This document shows positions 1 to 10,502 of a DNA stretch of 64,000 nucleotides, one piece after another. The notes below the pieces were generated by a model. That model had not been told where the DNA came from, made no database searches, and saw nothing but the letters and a program-made list of their open reading frames with translations. The DNA comes from an uncultured Gammaproteobacteria bacterium (GTDB lineage Bacteria; Pseudomonadota; Gammaproteobacteria; Pseudomonadales; Pseudohongiellaceae), in assembly GCA_937898685.1 (NCBI GenBank), contig CALEJT010000012.1, forward strand, positions 1-64,000, given 5' to 3'. How positions within the stretch are numbered: the first letter of the stretch is position 1; the number at the start of each line of letters is the position of its first letter. The translations under genes were made by a program, and so were the position numbers.

Positions 1-90
1 GAGAGTGAAGTCCAACAGTCGATGCTGGAGATTACGTCGCCCTACTCTTCTGCCACCAACGTGCGCGACCTGGAGCTGACCAGAAGCTGA
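1..90 (+). CDS. 3' end of an unidentified gene (partial)
   Basis: Frame 1 is open from the first base of the window to a TGA at 88-90 and gives 29 codons ending in ...NVRDLELTRS. It converges on the lipoprotein gene whose stop lies at 105. The fragment is too short to assign a family. Read as coding only because it is open, varied in composition and fits the tight convergent spacing; chance openness over 90 bases cannot be excluded. Confidence 0.35.
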   Translation, partial: ESEVQQSMLEITSPYSSATNVRDLELTRS

Positions 91-104
91 TCGAGGGGAC
101 CTAG

Positions 105-716
105 TCAGAAGAACAACCGCTGCCACCAACTTCGACCAAGCCGTCGCTCACAGCCCTGGAGCTGGGATTCGTAGCGACTGGCGTTGCTCTGGACGTTGCG
201 GGCAGTGTTGAGGAGCCAGGTCTTGCCTTCATAGGTGCGGCGACGGAAGCCGCCATTGCCTTCGTGGTAGGCCAGGTAGAGGTTGTAGGCGTCGTTCGGC
301 GCGATGCCGTTGATGCGCACCGAGTTGCGGTTGTACCAGGCGACGAAGTCGATGGCGTCGGCGAAGTTGGAGCGGCTCGCGCCCCAGCTGCCGGCCGCCT
401 TCTTGTAGTCGCTCCAGGTGCTGTCGAGGGCCTGGGCGTAGCCGTAGGCGTCGGAGGGACGCGGGCCGGGAATGATCCAGAGAATGCGCTTGCGCGGTGG
501 CTTGGCACGGGCGCGGAAGCCGGATTCCTGGTAGATGAAGGCCATGGACACCGGCGTGGGGATGTCCCAGCGTTCTTCCGCCTTCTTGGCGGCGCGATAC
601 CACTTGGGACGATCGTCGAAGATGCTGCAGATGTTGGCAGTATTCGAGGGCGGTGCCGAAGCGCAGGCACCCAACAGCAACAACAGCACGACTGAAGCTA
701 GTAACCGCAAGGACAT
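105..716 (-). CDS. Transglycosylase SLT-like lipoprotein
   Basis: A 203-residue protein with a lipoprotein signal peptide: hydrophobic run at residues 5-15 and lipobox LLGAC with Cys at about 18, so it is probably anchored in the outer membrane. The mature part resembles the soluble lytic transglycosylase fold: IYQESGF (candidate catalytic Glu near residue 64), then YGYAQAL and YHEGNGG, which match the Q-ES and GLMQ/YN-G positions of the family. Such enzymes cleave the MurNAc-GlcNAc bond of peptidoglycan. It lies 41 bp downstream of ligA on the same strand, so it is probably the last gene of the smc-zipA-ligA unit and may assist division-linked wall remodelling (inference). Activity is unproven; it could be a substrate-binding relative. 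Confidence 0.75.
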   Translation of the reverse strand: MSLRLLASVVLLLLLGACASAPPSNTANICSIFDDRPKWYRAAKKAEERWDIPTPVSMAFIYQESGFRARAKPPRKRILWIIPGPRPSDAYGYAQALDSTWSDYKKAAGSWGASRSNFADAIDFVAWYNRNSVRINGIAPNDAYNLYLAYHEGNGGFRRRTYEGKTWLLNTARNVQSNASRYESQLQGCERRLGRSWWQRLFF

Positions 717-757
717 GGCGTAGGCTGAGCTCGTGTTTGACGGGCCCTACTGTAGCG

Positions 758-3133
758 TCACTGCGCCTGCGGCGCCACACCATGCTCTTTCAGGAGCGCC
801 AGGAACTGTTCCTCGTCCAGGACGGGTATGCCGAGTTTCTGGGCATTGGCGAGTTTGGAGCCTGCCCCAGGCCCCGCCACGACGGTGGTGGTTTGCTTGG
901 AGACAGAACCGGCGACCTTGGCACCGAGGCTTTCGAGCTTGGCCTTGGCCTCGTCGCGGGTGAGTGCTTCGAGAGTGCCGGTGAGCACCCAGGTCTGGCC
1001 GCTCAGCGGCAGGTCCTGTCCCTGCGCCTTGGGACTTTCCCAATGCATGCCGAACTCGCGCAGCTGCGCTTCGATGGCGAGAGCACGCGCGGCGTTGGCG
1101 GGATCATCGAAGTAACTGCGCAGCGACTGCGCGGCCTTCTTGTTCAACTTTTCGACCCGCGCCAGTTCTTCCCCACTTGCCGCGATGATGGCTTCGATAC
1201 TGCCGAAGCGTTCCGCCACGCGCTGGGCGCCGACGTTGGCGACGTTGGGAATGTCGAGTCGAGCCAGCAAGGTGCCGAGCGTGGCGCAGGCGGCGAATTC
1301 GGGTGCGAGTTCCCCCGACTCCTGGGGTTGCACACCGTGTTTGAGCAAGGCTGCGATGACACCCTGATTGTGGGCATCACCGAAGAAGTGATGGATCTCG
1401 TTGGCGACCTCGAGGCCCACGTCTGGCAACCAGGTCAGCACTTCCGGTAGCGCACGACTGATGCGTTCGAGCGAGCCGAAGGCGCGTGCGAGGAGCTTGG
1501 CGGTTTCCTCGCCGACATCGGGAATGCCGAGCGCGTAGATGAAGCGCGCGAGACTCGGTGTCTTGCTTGCCGCGATCGCAGCGAGAAGGTTGTTGGTGGA
1601 GATTTCCGCGAAACCCTCCAGCGCAATGATCTGCTCGAAGTTCAAAGCGTAGAGATCCGCCGGCGAAGCAATCAACTCTTCATCTACCAGCTGCTCGATG
1701 CTTTTCTCACCGAGTCCTTCGATGTCCATCGCACGACGCGAGACGAAGTGGATCAGTGCCTGTTTCAATTGTGCGCGACAGGCGAGTCGACCGATGCAGC
1801 GATAGATGGCGCCTTCACTGTAGGACTCCTTGCCCTTGCTGCGGCGCACGAGCTGCGCACGTTCGACGGCGGAGCCACATACGGGACAGGTGCTGGGAAC
1901 GATCACTGGACGAGCATCGGCGGGTCGTTTTTCCAGCACCACGCCCATCACCTGCGGAATCACGTCGCCGGCGCGACGTACGATCACCGTGTCGCCGATG
2001 CGCAGCCCCAGGCGTTCCACTTCATCCATGTTGTGCAGCGTGGCGTTGGAAACGGTGACGCCGGCAATCTGCACGGGGTCGAGTCGCGCCACCGGCGTCA
2101 CGGCACCGGTGCGGCCGACGTTGAATTCGACGTTGAGCAGTTCCGTCATCTGCTCCACGGCCGGGAATTTCTGCGCCAGAGCCCAGCGCGGTTCGCGCGC
2201 GCGGAAACCCAAGCGTTGCTGCCAGTCGCGACGATCGACCTTGAAGACGACGCCGTCGATTTCGTACGGCAGGCTGTCACGACGCTCGCCGATGTCGCGG
2301 TAGTAAGCGAGGCATTCCTCTACCCCACGCGCAAGTTTGAATTCGCGGCTGATGGGTATGCCCCACTCCTTCAACTTCTGAATCAGGGCCGACTGCGTGT
2401 CGGGCAGGCTCGCGGGGGCGATGCCGATACCGTAGCCACAGAATTCGAGCGGACGCGTGGCGGTGAGCCTTGGATCGAGTTGACGCAGGCTGCCGGCGGC
2501 GGCATTGCGTGGATTGGCGAAACGCTTCTCACCGGTTTCGAGTGCACGTGCGTTGAGTTCCTCGAAGCCCTTGCGCGTCATGTAGACCTCGCCGCGCACT
2601 TCGAGACGCTCGGGCCAGCCCTTGCCATGCAAACGCAAGGGCACGTTGCGCACAGTGCGGATGTTGGCGGTGATGTCTTCTCCGGTGCTGCCGTCGCCGC
2701 GCGTCGCGCCGCGCACCAGCACACCGTTTTCGTAGAGGATGCTCACGGCGAGGCCGTCGAGCTTGGGTTCACAGGTGTAGGCGACTTCTTCACCGTCGCC
2801 AAAAAGATCGCGCGGCAGGTCGAGGCCCTCGCGCACACGGCGATCGAAATCGCGCAGATCGGCTTCTTCGAAACCATTGCCGAGACTCAGCATCGGCACT
2901 TCGTGTTGCACCTGGCGAAATGCGCCGGAAGGTGCGGCACCGACTCGCTGCGTGGGCGAATCGGGCGTGATCAAGTCGGGATGTTCCTGTTCCAGCTGCT
3001 GCAGCTGACGCAGCAATTTGTCGTATTCGGCGTCGGGAATGCTCGGTTCGTCGAGCACGTAATAACGATAGTTGTGCAGTTCGATCTGACGGCGCAGCTC
3101 GGCGATGGTGGCGCTGGGATCGGAGGCGCTCAT
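758..3133 (-). CDS. ligA: NAD-dependent DNA ligase
   Basis: Seals nicks in duplex DNA using NAD+, joining Okazaki fragments and completing repair. The 791-residue protein shows the full order: Ia domain with paired tyrosines (NYRYYVLDEPSIPDAEYD), nucleotidyltransferase core with the adenylated lysine K124 in EPKLDG, OB fold (about 325-400), a four-cysteine zinc finger (C416, C419, C446, C452), helix-hairpin-helix region, and a C-terminal BRCT domain (about 710-785, starting near GQTWVLTGTLE). It is about 120 residues longer than the E. coli enzyme because of extra HhH/linker sequence, as in pseudomonads. It follows zipA by 29 bp, and that smc-zipA-ligA order is common in Gammaproteobacteria. 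Start ATG at 3133 fits the conserved N terminus. Confidence 0.97.
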   Translation of the reverse strand: MSASDPSATIAELRRQIELHNYRYYVLDEPSIPDAEYDKLLRQLQQLEQEHPDLITPDSPTQRVGAAPSGAFRQVQHEVPMLSLGNGFEEADLRDFDRRVREGLDLPRDLFGDGEEVAYTCEPKLDGLAVSILYENGVLVRGATRGDGSTGEDITANIRTVRNVPLRLHGKGWPERLEVRGEVYMTRKGFEELNARALETGEKRFANPRNAAAGSLRQLDPRLTATRPLEFCGYGIGIAPASLPDTQSALIQKLKEWGIPISREFKLARGVEECLAYYRDIGERRDSLPYEIDGVVFKVDRRDWQQRLGFRAREPRWALAQKFPAVEQMTELLNVEFNVGRTGAVTPVARLDPVQIAGVTVSNATLHNMDEVERLGLRIGDTVIVRRAGDVIPQVMGVVLEKRPADARPVIVPSTCPVCGSAVERAQLVRRSKGKESYSEGAIYRCIGRLACRAQLKQALIHFVSRRAMDIEGLGEKSIEQLVDEELIASPADLYALNFEQIIALEGFAEISTNNLLAAIAASKTPSLARFIYALGIPDVGEETAKLLARAFGSLERISRALPEVLTWLPDVGLEVANEIHHFFGDAHNQGVIAALLKHGVQPQESGELAPEFAACATLGTLLARLDIPNVANVGAQRVAERFGSIEAIIAASGEELARVEKLNKKAAQSLRSYFDDPANAARALAIEAQLREFGMHWESPKAQGQDLPLSGQTWVLTGTLEALTRDEAKAKLESLGAKVAGSVSKQTTTVVAGPGAGSKLANAQKLGIPVLDEEQFLALLKEHGVAPQAQ

Positions 3134-3162
3134 GGCACGACTACGTTAGGGACGAATCGCGC

Positions 3163-4932
3163 TCAACGGCGCGCGGCGAGCTGCAGGGCGAGCTCGAAAT
3201 CACGGATGCGCTGACGCACGTGCTCGATGGTCTGACGGGTGAAGACACTGCGGTTTTCGTCCTTGAGCTCGCCATCGAGTTGCTCGCGCAGTACGAGAGC
3301 GGTCTCCAGCATCAACTCGAACGCAGCCATGTTGCCGTACTTGTTCGGCAACTGCAGGAAGAGGCTCACGCCCGGCGTGGAGAACTGGTCCATCGTGGCC
3401 AGATCAAAGGTGCCGGGTTTGACGATGTTGGCCATGCTGAACACGACGCGACCACTGCCATCGGGCTTCTCGTGACGATGGAAGATGCTCATGTCGCCGA
3501 GCTGCAGGCCCTGCTCGCGCACCACGGCCAAGAGATCACTGCCGTGGAAGTGATAGCCTTGGCGCGCCATCACGTTGATGATCACGACTTCGCGCGGACC
3601 TTCGTCCTCGGCTTCGATTTCGGCCACTTCTTCTTCGACCGGTTCTTCGTCGGCGAACAGATCCACCTGCTTCTCACGGCCGAGCAGCGACTTGCTGAAG
3701 AAGGAGCCGCGCTTGTCCTTGTTTTCTTTCGCCGTGGACTTGGCCTTCTTCTCCGGCGCCTTGACGGGCGCGACCTCGGCCTTGGCGGCTTGCTCTTCTG
3801 CCTCGGCCACCTCTTTCAATTCGGCAGCCGTGATCGGATCCGGGCGGAATTCGCGCAGATCGTTGTCATAGAGTTCGACGTCTTCGAAGGCTTCGTCGAA
3901 GTTTTCGGCGGCGAGTTCTTCTTCGCTCAGATCGCCGAGTTCGGCGTCGCCCTCGCCGAAGCCCGGTTCGATACGGGCCTGCGGCGGTTCGGGTTCACGC
4001 TTGAAGGCGCTGGCGGCACGCGTGTAGGTCTCTTCGAGCAGCGCAGGCTCGTTCTCGTAGTCCGCGCTGTACTGCTCGTCTTCGTCCTCGTCGTCCCAAT
4101 CCTCGTCTTCGTCCTCGTCGTCTTCTTCGTCCTCGTCGTCGTCCCAGTCGTCGTCTTCGTCCTCATCCTCGTCGTCTTCCCACTCGTCATCGTCTTCATC
4201 ATCGTCGAGACGGCGGCGACGGCGCGGATAGTCGTCGTCTTCCTCGTCGAAATCGTCTTCGTCGTCGAAGTCGTCGTCATCGAAGTCGTCATCGTCATCG
4301 TCATCTTCGAAATCGTCGTCCTCGAACTCTTCGTCGTCATCCTCGAATTCGTCTTCATCGTCGTCGCCGAAGCGGGACTTGCGTCCGGCCTCCGGCGCGA
4401 GCGGATCACGACGAAGCTGCTCCAGCCCTTCGATCTGTGCATCGAGCATTTCTTTGTCCTCCACGACGTTGCTGTTGCTGCGCACTTGCGCCGGAGCCAG
4501 TTCGTCATCGAACTCTTCCGGCGTGAACTGTTGCGGTGGCTCGGTCGACGCGAACACATTGGCGTGTTCGATGTCGGTTTCGTCCACCTCGACCGTATCC
4601 ATCAACACCGGTACTGCTTCGGGTTTGCCACGATCGGCCACGGGCGTTTCTTCGCTCGACTCGCGACGTTTACCGTTCTTGAGTCGAGGGCCATAACGAC
4701 GTGGCGGAGGGATGTCGCCCACTCGCGGCACGGTACGCGCGCCGCCGTTGGGGAGTTCGGAACTCGTGAGGAGATCGTCGTCCGTGTTGTCGAGCCCGCG
4801 CAGCAGGCTCTTGTCGATCTTCACCACGACGCGCTCCTGCCGGTCGCGCCATTTGCGGCGCAGCCCGTCGAGAATCACGGCCACGATGGCCACCAGGAGA
4901 ATGATGACAAGCAGATCGGTGCTCTGACCCAT
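3163..4932 (-). CDS. zipA: Cell division protein ZipA with giant acidic linker
   Basis: ZipA tethers FtsZ filaments to the inner membrane at the division site. The N terminus (residues 7-22, LLVIILLVAIVAVILD) is the single membrane anchor, followed by a basic patch. The C-terminal 140 residues (from about REVVIINVMAR) match the FtsZ-binding ZipA domain, with hydrophobic FSMANIVKPGTF and FLQLPN strands. At 589 residues it is much longer than E. coli ZipA (328). The excess is a linker whose residues about 187-290 are almost only Asp and Glu, interrupted by one PRRRRR patch. ZipA linkers are usually Pro/Gln-rich, so this is unusual. The gene sits between smc and ligA; identity rests on anchor, C-terminal domain and synteny. 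Confidence 0.93.
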   Translation of the reverse strand: MGQSTDLLVIILLVAIVAVILDGLRRKWRDRQERVVVKIDKSLLRGLDNTDDDLLTSSELPNGGARTVPRVGDIPPPRRYGPRLKNGKRRESSEETPVADRGKPEAVPVLMDTVEVDETDIEHANVFASTEPPQQFTPEEFDDELAPAQVRSNSNVVEDKEMLDAQIEGLEQLRRDPLAPEAGRKSRFGDDDEDEFEDDDEEFEDDDFEDDDDDDDFDDDDFDDEDDFDEEDDDYPRRRRRLDDDEDDDEWEDDEDEDEDDDWDDDEDEEDDEDEDEDWDDEDEDEQYSADYENEPALLEETYTRAASAFKREPEPPQARIEPGFGEGDAELGDLSEEELAAENFDEAFEDVELYDNDLREFRPDPITAAELKEVAEAEEQAAKAEVAPVKAPEKKAKSTAKENKDKRGSFFSKSLLGREKQVDLFADEEPVEEEVAEIEAEDEGPREVVIINVMARQGYHFHGSDLLAVVREQGLQLGDMSIFHRHEKPDGSGRVVFSMANIVKPGTFDLATMDQFSTPGVSLFLQLPNKYGNMAAFELMLETALVLREQLDGELKDENRSVFTRQTIEHVRQRIRDFELALQLAARR

Positions 4933-5046
4933 GCCTAGCCTGCCTGCCCGATGCGTTGGAAGATCGAAGGTTGGAACATGCTCTTACTGGTACTTGGTCG
5001 TTCTCACTTGCACGCCATTGTCGGAGCGCGCACTGCCGGGCTCGCC

Positions 5047-8000
5047 TTACATTGCCGCCAGTTCGGTGGCCTCGTCGATGTCCACCGTCACCAGACGCGA
5101 TACGCCGGGCTCATGCATGGTGACGCCCAACAACTGGTTGGCACTTTCCATGGTCAGGCGATTGTGCGTGATATAGATGAACTGGACAACTTCCGACATC
5201 TCTTTCACCAAGTTCGCATAGCGTCCGACGTTGGCATCGTCGAGCGGTGCGTCCACCTCGTCGAGCATACAGAAGGGTGAAGGGTTGAGCTGGAAAATCG
5301 AGAACACCAGCGCAATCGCCGTCATGGCCTTTTCACCACCGGACAACAAGTGGATGGTGCTGTTCTTCTTGCCGGGCGGACGCGCCATGATCGCCACGCC
5401 CGTGTCGAGCAGGTCTTCGCCCACCATGTCGAGATAGGCGTGACCGCCGCCGAAGACTTTCGGGAACAGTTGCTGCAGACCGTTGTTGATCTTGTCGAAG
5501 GTTTCCTTGAAGCGCGTGCGCGTTTCCTTGTCGATCTTGCGGATCGCGTTTTCGAGCGTGGCGAGCGCCTTCTCGAGTTCGGCGTTCTGCGCATCGAGGT
5601 AGACCTTGCGCTGCGACTGCGTTTCGTATTCTTCGATCGCCGCCAGGTTGATCGGACCCAGACGCTGGATACGCAGTGCGATCTGTTCGAGTTCCTGTTC
5701 CAGCTGCTGTTCGCTCGCGCCTTCCGGCATCGTGTTCAGTACGGTCTGCAGGTCGTAGTTGAGCTCCTGCAATTGCTGTTCGAGCGCAGCGCGTTTGACG
5801 CTGGCGCCTTCGTTGCCGAGACGATGCGAGACGAGCATGTCGCGCAGTTTCTGGCTCTGATCCTGGCTCTGATGACGCTGCGCTTCGAGTTCGCGCATGC
5901 GGTGGTCGATGGCATCGACCGCGGTCTTGGCACGCGTCAGTTCCTGTTCGACGTCCTGACGTTCGCTCAGTTTCTCTTCGAGCTGGGCCTTCAGGCCAGG
6001 GATCGGATCGTCGGTGTTCTTCAGATGCATCTGCAACTGATCGCGGCGCTGTTCATAGCCGCGCACCTGCGCAGTGATGCGCTCGAGCGAAACCTTCAGT
6101 GAATTGAGCTGGGCCAGCATGGTCTGGTGACGCAGCGCCAGCTGATGGGCGTGGTCCTTGTCCTGACGCGCCTGCTGACGTGCCTGATCCAGCACGCGGC
6201 GATATTCGTCACGATTCGCCAACAGTTCTTCGCGGCGGGCGTTGTCGACCTCCATCTGATCGAGCGCCGCCTGCAGGCTGGCGCGCGCGGTGGTGATGTT
6301 CTGCTGTTCCACCTGCAGCTGACGTTCGAGATCGTCGATCTCCTGACGCAGGCGTTTGCGGCGTTCGGTGACCTGCTCGATCTTCATCAGACGTGCGGAG
6401 CGGTCGGCGCTGTATTCGGTCAGACGACGGTTCACGTCGCCCAACTGACGGATCAGATCTTCCTTGCGCTGTTCCTGCTCGCGCAGTTGCTGCTGCAGCC
6501 CTTCCGCTTCGGCCAGAAGTTCGTCGATGGCTGCGTCGAGCGCTGCGATGTCTTCGGCCAACCGACCGAGTTCTTCCTGACGTTGGATCATGCCCGCGCG
6601 CGGATCGTAGCCACGCGAGAGTTTGAGCCAGTCGCTGCCGAGCCACACGCCTTCGCGCGTGACGAGCGATTCACCCGGACGCAGTTTGCTGCGCAGATCG
6701 AGCGCCTGATCCAAGGTATCGACGGCGTAAACGCCGGCAAGAATGCTGTCGAGCGGCACGCTGGCACTGACCTTGGTGGTCAAGGCATGCGTTGCGAGGT
6801 CGGCATTCGCGGGCGCTGCAGGCGCGCCGCCCTGACGATCGCGCAGCACGAGTTCACCCTTGTCGAAACTCGGCACCGCGCCACTGAAGGCGGCGATGTC
6901 GTCGACACAGATGGCCTGCAGATGTTCGCCGAGCACGAGCTCGACCGCCTGCTCCCAACCGTGTTCCACCTTCAAGCCATCGACGAGGCGCGGCTTGTTC
7001 TGCAGTTGCTGCTGTTCGAGCCAGCGCTGGCCGTCTTTTTCCGAGCTGCCGAGCGCCTGCTGCTGCAGTGCTTCGAGTGAGGACTGGCGCCCCAACAAGG
7101 TCTGCAGACGGCTGCGCTCCTGGTTGAGGCGCTCATTGCAGTTGCGCAGCGCCTGACGCGTGCGTTCGATTTCGTCGTTGAGTTCGGCGCTCTGCTGCTC
7201 GAGGCCGCCCTGCTCCAGGCTCAGTTCGCCCAGGTTGTGTTCGATCAGCGCCAGCTGTTCGGATTCGGGATCGGTGGCCAGACCTTCGAGCTCACGACTG
7301 AGCTGCGTCTTGCGCGCCAGACCACGGTCGACGATGTTCTCGAGGTGGTTGATGCGCTGTTGTTCGACCTCGGCCTTGCGCACGATGGCGGCCGCGGCGT
7401 TGTTGAAACTGTCCCACTCTCCCTGCCAGTTGTGCATGGCCTGCTCGGCTTCGTCGAGCGAAGTGGAGCCCATGGCTTCCGCTTCACGCGCGGCTTCGAG
7501 TTCGGGTTCGAGCGCGGCGATTTCCTCGTCCAACTGCGCGATGCGTTCGAGGTCTTCGGTCAATTCGGATTGGGCACGCGCCAGGGAGTCGGTGGTCGAG
7601 CGCAGATCCTCTTCCAGCTGAATCTTGCGTTGACGCTGGTGTTCGATGTTCTGTTCGATGCGCGAGATTTCGGTGCCGAGCGAGTAATAGCTGGCCTGCA
7701 CACGCTGATAGGTTTCGTGCGCTGCGACGCCGCCTTCGCGCAGTTCCTCGATCTCGGCTTCCACGGCGCGGTAGCGCGCGTTGCTGGCTTCGAGTTGCAC
7801 TTCCAGTTCGCCGATCAGTTGCTGCGACTGCGTGATCTCGCGGTTCAGACGTTCCCAGCGCAGCGCGGCCAGACGCGCGCTGGTGTCGCGCTCTTCCTGT
7901 TTGTATTCGCGGTACTTCTCGGCCGAACGCGCCTGGCGTTGCAGGTGCGCCAACTGGCGATCCAACTCTTCGCGGATGTCGGTGAGGCGCTCGAGGTTTT

Positions 8001-8565
8001 CCTTGGTGCGGCTGATGCGGTTCTCGGTTTCCTTGCGACGTTCCTTGTACTTGGAGATGCCGGCGGCTTCCTCGATGAAGATGCGCAGGTCTTCCGGCTT
8101 CGATTCGATCAGGCGCGACACCATGCCCTGCTCGATGATCGAGTAACTGCGCGGACCGAGACCGGTGCCGAGGAAGATATCCGTGATGTCGCGGCGACGG
8201 CACTTGGTGCCGTTGAGCATGTAGGTGTTCTGGCCGTCGCTGTTGACGATGCGCTTGACCGAGATCTCGTTGAACGCCGCGTACTCGCCGGTGATCTTGC
8301 GATCACTGTTGTCGAAGATCAGCTCCACCGAGGCCTGGCCCACCGGCTTGCGGTTGGCCGATCCGTTGAAGATGACGTCGGTCATCGATTCGCCGCGCAG
8401 GTTCTTGGCCGAGCTCTCGCCCATCACCCAGCGCACCGCGTCGATGATGTTGGACTTGCCGCAGCCATTCGGCCCGACGATGGCGCAGAGGTTGCTGGGG
8501 AAGTGGACGGTGGTGGGGTCGACGAAGGACTTGAAGCCGGCGAGCTTGATACTTTTCAGTCGCAT
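5047..8565 (-). CDS. smc: Chromosome segregation protein SMC
   Basis: SMC ATPase that organises and segregates the chromosome, normally with ScpA and ScpB. The 1172-residue protein has the complete layout: Walker A GPNGCGKSN at residues 31-39, two long heptad-rich coiled coils, a hinge at about 510-660, ABC signature LSGGEKAM at about 1074, and Walker B FCMLDEVDAPLDD shortly after. A longer reading frame starts 60 bases upstream, but family alignment (MRLKSIKLAGFKSF) and AGGA 11 bases upstream favour ATG at 8565. It is the first gene of a minus-strand block with zipA (114 bp downstream) and ligA. The presence of true SMC rather than MukB separates this organism from Enterobacterales and Vibrionales. 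Confidence 0.96.
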   Translation of the reverse strand: MRLKSIKLAGFKSFVDPTTVHFPSNLCAIVGPNGCGKSNIIDAVRWVMGESSAKNLRGESMTDVIFNGSANRKPVGQASVELIFDNSDRKITGEYAAFNEISVKRIVNSDGQNTYMLNGTKCRRRDITDIFLGTGLGPRSYSIIEQGMVSRLIESKPEDLRIFIEEAAGISKYKERRKETENRISRTKENLERLTDIREELDRQLAHLQRQARSAEKYREYKQEERDTSARLAALRWERLNREITQSQQLIGELEVQLEASNARYRAVEAEIEELREGGVAAHETYQRVQASYYSLGTEISRIEQNIEHQRQRKIQLEEDLRSTTDSLARAQSELTEDLERIAQLDEEIAALEPELEAAREAEAMGSTSLDEAEQAMHNWQGEWDSFNNAAAAIVRKAEVEQQRINHLENIVDRGLARKTQLSRELEGLATDPESEQLALIEHNLGELSLEQGGLEQQSAELNDEIERTRQALRNCNERLNQERSRLQTLLGRQSSLEALQQQALGSSEKDGQRWLEQQQLQNKPRLVDGLKVEHGWEQAVELVLGEHLQAICVDDIAAFSGAVPSFDKGELVLRDRQGGAPAAPANADLATHALTTKVSASVPLDSILAGVYAVDTLDQALDLRSKLRPGESLVTREGVWLGSDWLKLSRGYDPRAGMIQRQEELGRLAEDIAALDAAIDELLAEAEGLQQQLREQEQRKEDLIRQLGDVNRRLTEYSADRSARLMKIEQVTERRKRLRQEIDDLERQLQVEQQNITTARASLQAALDQMEVDNARREELLANRDEYRRVLDQARQQARQDKDHAHQLALRHQTMLAQLNSLKVSLERITAQVRGYEQRRDQLQMHLKNTDDPIPGLKAQLEEKLSERQDVEQELTRAKTAVDAIDHRMRELEAQRHQSQDQSQKLRDMLVSHRLGNEGASVKRAALEQQLQELNYDLQTVLNTMPEGASEQQLEQELEQIALRIQRLGPINLAAIEEYETQSQRKVYLDAQNAELEKALATLENAIRKIDKETRTRFKETFDKINNGLQQLFPKVFGGGHAYLDMVGEDLLDTGVAIMARPPGKKNSTIHLLSGGEKAMTAIALVFSIFQLNPSPFCMLDEVDAPLDDANVGRYANLVKEMSEVVQFIYITHNRLTMESANQLLGVTMHEPGVSRLVTVDIDEATELAAM

Positions 8566-8720
8566 TGAGTGCGGAGTTCCTTCCATTCCTGGGCGTTGCG
8601 AATCGCCGCAGTGTAGCGGAATCACCTGCCAAACTCACGAGGGAATTTGGCTCGCAACGCCCAATTTCGTATTTGAGAGTTTTCCTGAACTTTGCTACGC
8701 AGGACTCTGAAACGAAAGAA

Positions 8721-9902
<1,182 letters not shown>

Positions 9903-9974
9903 ACAGCGAAAGTCCTCTAGGTAGAAATGCTGGATGAGTAGGATGGGTGGGGGACGGCGCGCAAGTATAACGGC

Positions 9975-10454
9975 TCAATCGTCGTGAATCTGAGCAACTT
10001 TGCGCAAAGCGGCTCTGACTTGTTCTGACTCAAAGCCTCGCTGCGCCAAAAAGCGTTGCCAGCGCGCACGTTCAGCCGGAGTACTGTCCGCGCCAATCTT
10101 GAATTTGCGCTGCAGGACTTCGAGGCAACGCTCTTCCCAATCGATGTCGGCATAGAGCACTTCCCGCAACAACGAACGCTCGATGCCCTTGCCCCGCAAT
10201 TCCTGGGCGATTTTCACTGGCCCCATGCCGCGCGAGCCGCGGTAATGCACCCAGGCTTCGGCGAAACGACGGTCCGATTGCAGCCCTTCTTCCTGCAGTC
10301 GCGCGAGCACGGGCGCGATGAGGTCTTGGGCGGAAAGCTGCGGAAAGCGAGTCTGGAGTTTTTCCTGCAACTCGCGCGCACTGTGTTCGCGGCGGGCCAG
10401 GATGTCCAGCGCCGCGAGACGCACGGTACTGGCGGTGGCGGGACTGTCGGACAT
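9975..10454 (-). CDS. recX: RecA regulatory protein RecX
   Basis: RecX limits RecA filament extension. The 159-residue protein consists of three-helix RecX repeats, with the family signatures LARREHSARELQEKL, DRRFAEAWVHYRGSRGMGPVKIAQELRGKGI and a C-terminal RWQRFLAQRGF. An alternative GTG at 10496 would add 14 residues, but that segment is itself a perfect hairpin (10471-10492) and contains no convincing ribosome site, so ATG at 10454 is preferred. The gene lies 48 bp downstream of recA, the usual recA-recX arrangement, with the hairpin between them probably lowering recX expression relative to recA (inference from the E. coli precedent). Confidence 0.93.
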   Translation of the reverse strand: MSDSPATASTVRLAALDILARREHSARELQEKLQTRFPQLSAQDLIAPVLARLQEEGLQSDRRFAEAWVHYRGSRGMGPVKIAQELRGKGIERSLLREVLYADIDWEERCLEVLQRKFKIGADSTPAERARWQRFLAQRGFESEQVRAALRKVAQIHDD

Positions 10455-10470
10455 GGGAGCCGGAAACGGC

Positions 10471-10492
10471 GAGCCCGGCATGGACCGGGCTC
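10471..10492 (-). terminator. recA-recX intergenic hairpin (attenuator-like)
   Basis: A perfect 8-bp inverted repeat, GAGCCCGG and CCGGGCTC, around a 6-base loop lies between the recA stop and the recX ATG. A second small GC hairpin follows. There is no T-run, so it is a partial terminator or RNA-stability element rather than a full intrinsic terminator. In E. coli a comparable intergenic stem reduces read-through from recA into recX. Confidence 0.55.
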
Positions 10493-10502
10493 GCACTGGG
10501 AC

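Noticed and set aside
4060..4370. CRISPR-like or satellite repeat in the zipA region
   Set aside because: It is trinucleotide-type low complexity in frame with Asp/Glu codons, without spacer structure.
3220..4938. 572-codon open frame on the plus strand opposite zipA
   Set aside because: Its protein is an artefact of the complementary low-complexity repeat (runs of Val, Phe, Ile, Leu) and zipA has matching domains and synteny on the other strand.
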